From NCBI GenBank assembly GCA_022865305.1, contig JALHSP010000062.1, positions 62,001 through 126,000 on the forward strand: a stretch of 64,000 nt of DNA, given 5' to 3'. Under the pieces are notes generated by a model that saw only the letters and a program-made list of their open reading frames with translations, did not search any database and was not told the origin of the DNA. The translations under genes and the position numbers were made by a program. Shown piece by piece: positions 52,444 through 59,661 of the stretch (position 1 is the first letter of the stretch; each line of letters begins with the position of its first letter). Source of the DNA: Bacteroidales bacterium (GTDB lineage: Bacteria > Bacteroidota > Bacteroidia > Bacteroidales > VadinHA17).

Positions 52444-53586
52444 ATGAAAAAAAAGACCCTTATAAGACTGGCAATATTCCTGTTTACTGCATCAGTTATT
52501 TCATTATCATTTATATCTGCACAGCCTGTCTCCAGGGAAAAAACCATGGCTGCTATGGTTCTTGCCAATAAATATTTCATGGAGAAATGGACTGATGTCG
52601 GTAAAACTATAATTACCGAACGTGAACGTCCAAGCAATATCTGGACACGTGGTACTTATTATGAGGGACTGATGGCCTTGTATAAACTTAATCCGGATCC
52701 GGCATACCTGAATTATGCAGTGAGCTGGGGCGAATTTCATAAATGGGGATTACGCAACGGTATTAAAACCCGTAACGGTGACGATCAGTGTTGTGGGCAA
52801 ACATATATTGACCTGTACCTGATGGATCAGTCAAAAGGGGAGAGGATAAAGGATATCAAAGCATGTATCGACAATATGCTTGCAAGTGATAAGATAGATG
52901 ACTGGAGCTGGATTGATGCCATACATATGGCAATGCCCGTATTTGCCCGCCTTGGCTTTGTCTATAAGGATAACAGGTACTTCGACAGAGCGCATGAAAT
53001 GTACCTCTTCACTAAGCTCAAACACGGGACCAGCGGACTTTATAGCACCGAAAATCACCTCTGGTGGCGCGATAAAGATTTTGATCCTCCTTATGCGGAG
53101 CCGAACGGAGAAGACTGTTACTGGGCGAGAGGTAACGGATGGGTGGTTGCGGCTCTTGTCAGAACCCTGGAATTTCTGCCGGAAGATAGTCCATACAGGA
53201 AAGAATACCTGAATACTCTTAATGAGATGTTTGAAGCACTTGTAAAAGTCCAGCGGGAAGATGGTTTCTGGAATGTAAGCCTGCACGATCCAAACAATTT
53301 CGGAGGAAAGGAAGTGACGGGTACTGCAATGTTCACCTATGGAATGGCCTGGTGCATAAATAAGGGGTTGATAAGCAAAAAGAAATATCTTCCTGTTGTA
53401 AGCAGAGGCTGGAACGGTCTTGTGAATCAATCACTCCATCCGAATGGTTTTCTGGGATGGGTTCAGGGTACAGGGAAGCAGCCTTCAGACAGCCAGCCTG
53501 CAGGATATGATAATGTTCCGAACTTTGAAGATTTCGGACTGGGATGCTTCCTTCTTGCCGGATCGGAAGTTTATAAATTAAAATAA
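52444..53586 (+). CDS. GH105 unsaturated rhamnogalacturonyl hydrolase
   Basis: A 380-residue exported enzyme (signal peptide about 1-26, SLSFISAQ). The GH105 (alpha/alpha)6 barrel is clear: RPSNIWTRGTYYEGLMALYKL, CCGQTYIDLYLMD, the catalytic Asp158 in DDWSWIDAIHMAMPVFARLG, WWRDKDF and YWARGNGWVVAALVRTLEFLP, and ending FEDFGLGCFLLAGSEVY. It removes the unsaturated uronic acid left by polysaccharide lyases on rhamnogalacturonan or similar oligosaccharides. It follows the ThuA-like gene by 47 bp. Confidence 0.94.
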   Translation: MKKKTLIRLAIFLFTASVISLSFISAQPVSREKTMAAMVLANKYFMEKWTDVGKTIITERERPSNIWTRGTYYEGLMALYKLNPDPAYLNYAVSWGEFHKWGLRNGIKTRNGDDQCCGQTYIDLYLMDQSKGERIKDIKACIDNMLASDKIDDWSWIDAIHMAMPVFARLGFVYKDNRYFDRAHEMYLFTKLKHGTSGLYSTENHLWWRDKDFDPPYAEPNGEDCYWARGNGWVVAALVRTLEFLPEDSPYRKEYLNTLNEMFEALVKVQREDGFWNVSLHDPNNFGGKEVTGTAMFTYGMAWCINKGLISKKKYLPVVSRGWNGLVNQSLHPNGFLGWVQGTGKQPSDSQPAGYDNVPNFEDFGLGCFLLAGSEVYKLK

Positions 53587-53607
53587 TGCATCTTTGTATA
53601 ACTCTAT

Positions 53608-53693
53608 AGCCTACCCCCTGAAGGGAGGTTATTTCGAAAAATAAAATAACTTAGAAGTAGGTATTAGCCCCCATTAGGGGGGTGGGGGGTGAA
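53608..53693. repeat. C-rich/G-rich dispersed repeat (copy 8)
   Basis: Contains CTACCCCCTGAAGGGAGGT and a stem CCCCC/GGGGG around ATTA followed by GTGGGGGGTGAAA. It fills the gap between GH105 and the serine hydrolase gene. Confidence 0.65.
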
Positions 53694-53771
53694 ACTCGAC
53701 AGAGGACTACAGAGTTTTTAATAATTATATTCATGAAACGCATTCAAAATATTAAACTAAAATATCATTAT

Positions 53772-55034
53772 ATGAAAAGGATCTTTTACACACTGATAGC
53801 CTTGAATATTCTGTTGGATTATTCATGTTCGGAATCCAAAGTTTTAAAGGACGCATCACCTCAAAAGGTGAAGGTTTCAGCTGAAAGGTTGCAACGAATT
53901 GACAACATGCTTCAGCAGAGTATTGACAGCGGATGGACTGCCGGAGCTGTCGGTTTTATTGCACGCGACGGTAAAATAGTGTATAACAAGGCATTCGGTG
54001 TAAGTAATATTGAAACGAAGTCTCCGATGCAGACAGATAACATCTTTCGGATTGCTTCGCAGACAAAAGCTATTGTCAGCATAGCCGTTATGATGCTGTT
54101 TGAAGAAGGAAAATTCCTCCTCGATGATCCTGTGTCAAAATATATTCCCGAATTTGCTCATCCGCAGGTACTTGACCAGTTTAATGAAAAGGATACAACT
54201 TATACTACAATTCCTGCCCGGCGTGAAATTACCATAAGAGATCTATTGACACACACCTCAGGGATTGATTACTCAGGAATCGGATCTCGTGTAATGGGAG
54301 CCGTTTATGCGAAAGGGGGTATTTACGGAGGCTTTGGAAATGATAAGGTACTGATTGGTGATGATGTGAAAGCTTTAGGCAGGCTGCCGCTGGGTCATCA
54401 ACCGGGTGAAAGATGGACCTATGGGTTAAATGTAGATGTGCTTGGTTATCTTGTTGAGGTATTATCCGGAGAAAACCTTGATCAGTATCTTAAAAAGCAT
54501 ATCCTGGAACCACTGGGCATGAATGATACATGGTTCTATTTACCGCCAGAAAAGCATGACAGGCTTGTCAAAGTAAATACTGAGGACCGGAACCATCACG
54601 TTGTATTTATACAACAGGATTACTTTAATTACCCCTTGCTGAAAGGCACTTATTTCGCCGGCGGTGCAGGATTAAGCTCTACCACAAGAGATTATGCCAT
54701 TTTTCTTCAGATGCTTCTGAACAAGGGAGAGTATAAAGGGAAGAGGCTTCTCTCGAGGCGGACAGTGGAACTGATCACATCAAACCAGATTGGTGCGCTG
54801 AACCGTAACCGTAATAAGTTTGGACTGGGTTTTGAGATCACAACTGCTTACGGGCAGGCCGAACTCGGAATTTCAGAAGGTTCATTTTCATGGGGCGGTT
54901 ATTTCGGTACTACTTACTGGGCTGACCCAAAGGAACGTCTTGTATGTCTGTTGTTCATGCAGCAATCTCCGCTAAGTCATGGTGAGATTCAAAATAAATT
55001 CAAGGCTATGGTGTACCAGGCATTAAATGACTAA
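53772..55034 (+). CDS. Class C beta-lactamase-like serine hydrolase lipoprotein
   Basis: A 420-residue lipoprotein. The start at 53772 gives signal plus lipobox ending at Cys19 (LLDYSC); upstream in-frame codons run through repeat-derived sequence. The serine-beta-lactamase fold has the SxxK motif at Ser96-Lys99 (RIASQTKA) and a YGLN segment (ERWTYGLNVDVLGYLVE) at the tyrosine motif, then FAGGAGLSSTTRDYAIFLQMLLNKGEYKGKRLLS. These proteins are usually esterases or peptidases rather than antibiotic resistance enzymes. It stands at the end of the glycan cluster without an obvious partner. Confidence 0.88.
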   Translation: MKRIFYTLIALNILLDYSCSESKVLKDASPQKVKVSAERLQRIDNMLQQSIDSGWTAGAVGFIARDGKIVYNKAFGVSNIETKSPMQTDNIFRIASQTKAIVSIAVMMLFEEGKFLLDDPVSKYIPEFAHPQVLDQFNEKDTTYTTIPARREITIRDLLTHTSGIDYSGIGSRVMGAVYAKGGIYGGFGNDKVLIGDDVKALGRLPLGHQPGERWTYGLNVDVLGYLVEVLSGENLDQYLKKHILEPLGMNDTWFYLPPEKHDRLVKVNTEDRNHHVVFIQQDYFNYPLLKGTYFAGGAGLSSTTRDYAIFLQMLLNKGEYKGKRLLSRRTVELITSNQIGALNRNRNKFGLGFEITTAYGQAELGISEGSFSWGGYFGTTYWADPKERLVCLLFMQQSPLSHGEIQNKFKAMVYQALND

Positions 55035-55335
55035 AGAACCCGGTGTTTCGCATTCCGCGTTCCGCGTTCCGCGGGTTGTGGATTTAGCATTCCAGATTCC
55101 ATCTCAGAATAGCGAAAATCAATCTCAGGAAGGTATCCAGTCGATCAGGCAGGTTTGGAAACGATGCCCTATGGAGAGGGGATTATAAAGGTATTCCTCA
55201 CAGAACTTATCCCATCTTTTTCTGTTTTTCGCTCGACCACATAGATAAAATCGCCAGTGGTCATATGTGTTAAAACAGCATGTTCCCTGTAGAGGGTGTG
55301 AAGATTGTCAAAATATGATTAAGACCATTCTGTTG

Positions 55336-55358
55336 AAAAAAAAGGGGCAAAAGCCCCT
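55336..55358 (-). terminator. Intrinsic terminator of the STAS-like gene
   Basis: On the minus strand AGGGGC and GCCCCT form a six-pair GC-rich stem with loop TTTT, followed by a run of eight T. It lies 24 nt past the stop of the STAS-like gene. The remaining 55035-55335 part of this gap holds only short TTCCGCG direct repeats near 55047-55070 and nothing else I can name. Confidence 0.8.
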
Positions 55359-55381
55359 GATTCGAATCATATCTTAAAAAA

Positions 55382-55729
55382 TTAATTACTTAACAGTAAT
55401 TTATTCAGATCAACAGAAGATTGAATATTATAATGTTCAATGTTTTGAACAGTAAGTATGTTCTTTCTGTCGGTTTTGGATAGCTCAAGCATCCATCTGA
55501 CATTACTATCAAGATTGAACAGGTTGACCGGAATGCCACTTTTTTCAAGTTTCCTGGTTTCGAGAATGATCTGATGTGATGCCGATGCTGATATCAAATA
55601 AATATCTGTGAAATCCAGGACTATTTCATTAAATCCGGTCTTGTCGAAATTGAATAAGTTTTCAATAGCTGACCGGGTCGAAATACTTCGATCAAAAAAC
55701 TCATTTAATCTGACAATCTTAGAATTCAT
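55382..55729 (-). CDS. STAS-like (DUF4325-type) protein
   Basis: A 115-residue protein from the ATG at 55729; an upstream extension would add a poorly translated stretch. The pattern FNEIVLDFTDIYLISASASHQIILETRKLEKSGIPVNLFNLDSNVRWMLEL resembles STAS-like domains: a beta strand ending in a DF turn, the ISASAS helix start where a STAS serine would sit, then the alpha/beta alternation with a conserved VN. Such proteins act as anti-sigma factor antagonists or in toxin-like loci. A partner kinase or anti-sigma gene is not visible. It ends in a good terminator. Confidence 0.65.
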   Translation of the reverse strand: MNSKIVRLNEFFDRSISTRSAIENLFNFDKTGFNEIVLDFTDIYLISASASHQIILETRKLEKSGIPVNLFNLDSNVRWMLELSKTDRKNILTVQNIEHYNIQSSVDLNKLLLSN

Positions 55730-56151
55730 AATTTTGTTTGTATATATTAAACGTATGAATACAAAGAAAAGTTTTGTATCCCTTTTTTTATCCTCATAGC
55801 AACAAATGTGCCATACCAACTTACAAGCAAGGTAAGAATTTTATCTCTATAATAGTACCATTTTGCCCTGTGTCGTGTGTCGTATGTCATTCCAGTTCAA
55901 TTCTTTCAATTCTTTCAATTTTTGTCCCCAATGCTTCGGTTAGTATCTTCGCTTCGCCTCAACTTTTTACTTTTATCCTTTTTTTCACTTAATATTTTTA
56001 TTCCATTTTTTCGTAATTTGCAATCTGCAATCTGCAATATAAAATGTAAACTCCTATGCATCATTTGTTAATTTAAGATATTTATCAGATTTTTAAATTT
56101 ATTAGTTACTTAATATTATAAAAAAAAATTAAGGTTTTATTTCTTTATACA
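55730..56151. other. AT-rich gap of about 420 bp
   Basis: No credible gene is present. It holds repeated TTCTTTCAA units (55904-55920), a run of TTTGCAATCTGCAATCTGCAA (56020-56040) related to GCAACCTGCAAC phrases at 38071 and 43890, and AT-rich sequence before the HEPN-type gene. The composition change marks the left edge of the defence-like island. Confidence 0.5.
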
Positions 56152-56757
56152 ATGACAAACAAAAAGCACGATATTGAATCAGCATTTTTCGAATTTTTAA
56201 AAATGAAAACCTTCCTGGAAAATGGAATGGGGATGCGCCTTGGAAGTTTTCATTATGTGCCTTTACAGATAATTCCACATTATATAAACTCATTATTAAT
56301 AATTGATTTATTTAGTGTTTGGGAATCAGCAGTTAATTACTTTTTTGAAGAAAATGGACTTACAAATCCAAATAGTTCGAAAAAAAGGATGAAGATTTTG
56401 GAAGAAAAAAAGTTGATTGAAAATGCTGCTTATATTAAATGGTATATTGATTGGAGAAATGATGTCGCTCATCACCTTAGAAAAGTTGAATTATTTGAAC
56501 TCCAACAGGCAACAAATGATGTTCAAAAACAGATGGTTGCATGGAAGCTTATTAGGAATATTTCTTTTGGGTTCCTCTATAGAAAGGAAGACGAAAACAA
56601 TTATAAGATAGGTGTTAGAATAAATTCTGATCCAATTTTGGAATATACTATTAAATTCACTGAACAGCCAGGAGGATTGCTTACTGGATGGTCGGAAACA
56701 GCAAATTTAAGTCTGGATGATTACTTAAAACTTATTAATGAAGATCCTTTAATCTGA
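56152..56757 (+). CDS. HEPN-like protein (putative RNase)
   Basis: A 201-residue, mostly helical, AT-rich gene product. Residues 50-110 carry IDLFSVWESAVNYFFEENGL and then YIKWYIDWRNDVAHHLRKVELFEL. The second contains Arg102-x4-His107 (RNDVAH), the R-x4-6-H motif of HEPN ribonucleases, in the right place at the end of a helix. The C-terminal part (about 125-201) is a beta-rich segment I do not recognise. No cognate antitoxin is seen. Position 77 bp upstream of a helicase-methylase pair suggests a defence role; this is inference. Confidence 0.6.
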   Translation: MTNKKHDIESAFFEFLKMKTFLENGMGMRLGSFHYVPLQIIPHYINSLLIIDLFSVWESAVNYFFEENGLTNPNSSKKRMKILEEKKLIENAAYIKWYIDWRNDVAHHLRKVELFELQQATNDVQKQMVAWKLIRNISFGFLYRKEDENNYKIGVRINSDPILEYTIKFTEQPGGLLTGWSETANLSLDDYLKLINEDPLI

Positions 56758-56798
56758 TATTAAATTTTTAACATCATAGTCAATAGTTTTTTAATTAA

Positions 56799-56806
56799 TA
56801 AATTTG
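56799..56806 (+). promoter_or_regulatory. -7 box upstream of the helicase gene
   Basis: TAAATTTG is an exact TAnnTTTG match 29 nt upstream of the ATG at 56835. A matching -33 is not evident. Confidence 0.4.
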
Positions 56807-56834
56807 AATATTTAAGAAATGTAATTAAAACGAA

Positions 56835-58127
56835 ATGAGCCATCCTACCATAAAACCTGGCATTATCATTAATATGCGTAATCGCCTCTGGCGTGTTGAT
56901 GAATATAATGGTATGGAGGTGGTTGCAACCCCAATTACTGGCGATTCAAAAGATAAAAGAACTTTCCTGGCTGATGTTGAAAATATAAATGAACAAAGAT
57001 TTGAACAGATAGATGCAGCTCTTCCCGGAGATCTCTCTGCCCAACGACTTTTATTAAGAGCTTACCAGTTTGACCTGATCCATGGGTCGGCTCCATTTTT
57101 AAGTCTGCACCGTTCTTCGGTGGTACCATACAATTATCAGATGGTCCCATTGGTGTTAGCCCTGGAAAAACCCGACTGCCGTATGCTAATCGGTGATGAT
57201 GTAGGACTTGGCAAAACCATAGAAGCAGGACTTATAATCTCCGAACTTATTCAGCGTGGGAAGGTGAAAAGAGTGCTGTTTCTGACTCCCGCCAACCTGA
57301 AGCCGCAATGGAAAGAAGCCCTCGATTATTTTTTTCATATAAAAGCCACAATAATAGATTCCTTTACGCGAAAGGAATTTGAAAAAGAGTTACCGGCAGG
57401 CGCAAATCCCTGGCAATATTTTCAATTCGTTATAGCTTCGCTCGATTATGCCAAATCGCCTGACATAAAACAGCAAATATCAGAACAAGCCTGGGATCTG
57501 ATGCTGGTTGATGAAGTTCACCTGTGCGCTTGCCCACACAGCAACGCCAAAGCATCAAAGCAACAAAAAAGATACGAACTGGTCAGAGATCTTAGCAGTA
57601 AGGTCAGTAATACCTTGTTATTGACGGCAACACCCCACAGCGGATATTCCGATTCATTTGCCAGCATCCTCGAAATGATAAATCCCGAAATAGTCATTCG
57701 GCATAAAAGTGGAGAAATTTCCTTTGATAAGACAAAGGCACGATTTAATGTAATTCAACGTAACCGCCCTAAACTTGAAGGGTGGTACAAAAAACAAGGC
57801 AAAAAATCACCCTTCCCGAAACGCGATCAGAAAGAGGTAATAATCAAACCCAGACCATCGGGTAAGCTTATCCAACTGCTCGATGCTGTCGAGCGTTATG
57901 GTGATTTTATTCTTACATCTGCCCGTAAAGACGACTCTTACAAAACAAAAAATATTGCCAACTGGGTAGCAATCCATCTGCAGAAAAGAGCAATCAGCTC
58001 ACCTTATGCAGTTTTAAGATCATTGAAAATCAAAATGAAACTGAAGAGAGCACCCTGGAGAATTATGTGCATGATCTTTTTTTCGACGATGAACGGATAT
58101 CTGAAGAAATGGCTTCACTCCGGCTAG
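56835..58127 (+). CDS. SNF2-type helicase, N-terminal part (DrmD-like), frameshifted
   Basis: A 430-residue frame carrying the first RecA-like lobe of an SNF2/DEAD-like helicase. Motif I is GDDVGLGKTIEAGL, motif II LMLVDEVHL, motif III LLTATPHSGYSD; the N-terminus MSHPTIKPGIIINMRNRLWRVDEYNG is the usual opening of DISARM DrmD-type helicases. The family signal ends at SSPYAVLRSL (about residue 396); the last 34 residues are out of frame and unlike the family. In the next frame the sequence ENQNETEESTLENYVHDLFFDDER continues directly, so one nucleotide was probably lost near 58022-58025. With it restored the protein would be about 939 residues. It is followed by the second half and the methylase. 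Confidence 0.75.
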   Translation: MSHPTIKPGIIINMRNRLWRVDEYNGMEVVATPITGDSKDKRTFLADVENINEQRFEQIDAALPGDLSAQRLLLRAYQFDLIHGSAPFLSLHRSSVVPYNYQMVPLVLALEKPDCRMLIGDDVGLGKTIEAGLIISELIQRGKVKRVLFLTPANLKPQWKEALDYFFHIKATIIDSFTRKEFEKELPAGANPWQYFQFVIASLDYAKSPDIKQQISEQAWDLMLVDEVHLCACPHSNAKASKQQKRYELVRDLSSKVSNTLLLTATPHSGYSDSFASILEMINPEIVIRHKSGEISFDKTKARFNVIQRNRPKLEGWYKKQGKKSPFPKRDQKEVIIKPRPSGKLIQLLDAVERYGDFILTSARKDDSYKTKNIANWVAIHLQKRAISSPYAVLRSLKIKMKLKRAPWRIMCMIFFSTMNGYLKKWLHSG

Positions 58128-59653
58128 ACTTTGAAGCCTTTTCAAATGATGAAATCAATGAAATCAAGCGCATTACAGAGTTTGCAAAAGCTTTAACACC
58201 TCATGATGATGAAAAACTACAGGAACTTAAAAATGAAATAATTCCGGAGCTATTACTTAAAGATCCCAAAATAATCATCTTTACAAAGTATAAAGATACG
58301 CTTGACTATCTCGAAAAAAACTGCAAATCAAAAGAGTACGATACTTTTGTGATGCATGGCGACATGAGTCAGAATGCGCGTACCGATATTTTCGGAAAAT
58401 TCGACAGGGCAAAAAAGGCGATCCTGATAGCTACCGATGTTATTTCCGAAGGATTAAACCTTCAACGTCTTGCATCTAACGTTGTCCATTACGAACTGCC
58501 ATGGAACCCTAACCGGCTTGAGCAACGCAACGGCCGTGTTGACAGGATCGGACAAAAGAAAGATATAGTAAGCATCAGAACTCTGGTAATTGACAAATCG
58601 CTCGATAAAGAGATACTCGACCTTCTCCTGGAAAAACAACGCACCATCGAAATTGACCGCGACTATGCTGCTGCATATTTTGGCGATGAGGAGTATTTAA
58701 AAAGCGTTATATCACAAGCCTCTTCAAGACGTCGTAACCGTAAGAAAGGTTTTGATCCCGATGCTCCGAACCTTTTCAATTCAGTAGGTGTTGATGAAAC
58801 AAAAAAAGCAGTCAGGCAATCATTTACTACTCATGAAGAAGATCTGAAACGTAAGAAAAAGATCGAGGAGGAGACTTTTTACAGCAGCCTCGATATTGAA
58901 TTACCTGAAATTGATAAACGTATCGCTGAGACCAAAAGGATTGTCGGATCGCAGGAAGAGGTTCAGATTTTTGTAAAGTCTGCTTTATCAAGGTTTAACT
59001 CAGCAATGATTGAGACCGGAGGTGGATTTTTCGAAATTCAACTCAGAGATCCAAGATTGCTACTGCAAAAATTTGGCAGCACGATTAAAAAAGTAACTTT
59101 CGACCCCGAGCTCGCCCTGACCCACCCCGAGGCAGTTATTCTGGATGCCGGTCATTCCATTGTACGTAAACTTATAGATCTTGTTAAGGCCGAATTCTTT
59201 ACCACTGGAGGGATCTATGGTAGAAATGCTTACTTCTTTTCGTCCGAAACCGACTCAGTAGTTTTTATATATAACTTTCTTATCCGTTATACAGCAGGAT
59301 TAAAAGAGAAACGGGTCATCGAGGAACTACTTACGATTACAATTGATAATTACTCAGGAAAGGTTCTCCCAAAAACCGGGTTCAAACCTGCACAAACGAC
59401 ACGAAACCTCTCACAATCTGATCTTGCCGATACTATCAGGGAAGCTCTCTCTTTTAGCAGTCTTGACCATATAGTTCAGGAGAAAATCAGGGAACGCCGA
59501 TTACAACTTATTGAGGAGCGACAGGAACTTTATAAGAAAATACTTGTTGAAAGCAAAAGTACGGACCAGCCTGCCTGGCTCGATGATATAATCCATATTG
59601 AAGACGCAGGTTATGATTTACTCACTATTACCATAATCCAACCGCTTAATTAA
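58067..59653 (+). CDS. SNF2-type helicase, C-terminal part (DrmD-like), frameshifted
   Basis: The second half of the helicase, read one frame away from the first. The family-like sequence extends upstream to 58025 (ENQNETEEST), well before the GTG at 58067. The helicase C domain has IIFTKYKDTLDYL, VMHGDMSQNARTDIFGKF, LIATDVISEGLNLQ and the arginine finger motif QRNGRVDRIGQ. The C-terminal 300 residues are specific to the family. Whether this fragment is translated by itself is unknown. The stop is 8 bp before the methylase start, so the genes form one operon. Confidence 0.75.
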   Translation: MHDLFFDDERISEEMASLRLDFEAFSNDEINEIKRITEFAKALTPHDDEKLQELKNEIIPELLLKDPKIIIFTKYKDTLDYLEKNCKSKEYDTFVMHGDMSQNARTDIFGKFDRAKKAILIATDVISEGLNLQRLASNVVHYELPWNPNRLEQRNGRVDRIGQKKDIVSIRTLVIDKSLDKEILDLLLEKQRTIEIDRDYAAAYFGDEEYLKSVISQASSRRRNRKKGFDPDAPNLFNSVGVDETKKAVRQSFTTHEEDLKRKKKIEEETFYSSLDIELPEIDKRIAETKRIVGSQEEVQIFVKSALSRFNSAMIETGGGFFEIQLRDPRLLLQKFGSTIKKVTFDPELALTHPEAVILDAGHSIVRKLIDLVKAEFFTTGGIYGRNAYFFSSETDSVVFIYNFLIRYTAGLKEKRVIEELLTITIDNYSGKVLPKTGFKPAQTTRNLSQSDLADTIREALSFSSLDHIVQEKIRERRLQLIEERQELYKKILVESKSTDQPAWLDDIIHIEDAGYDLLTITIIQPLN

Positions 59654-59661
59654 AGATCAGC

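Noticed and set aside
52831-53430. 199-codon frame antisense to GH105
   Set aside because: It lies wholly inside the well-supported GH105 gene on the other strand and shows no domain.
58020-58130. Programmed -1 frameshift in the helicase
   Set aside because: The required frame fits -1, but there is no X-XXY-YYZ slippery heptamer at the junction (TCA TTG AAA ATC) and no clear downstream structure; a simple deletion is more likely.
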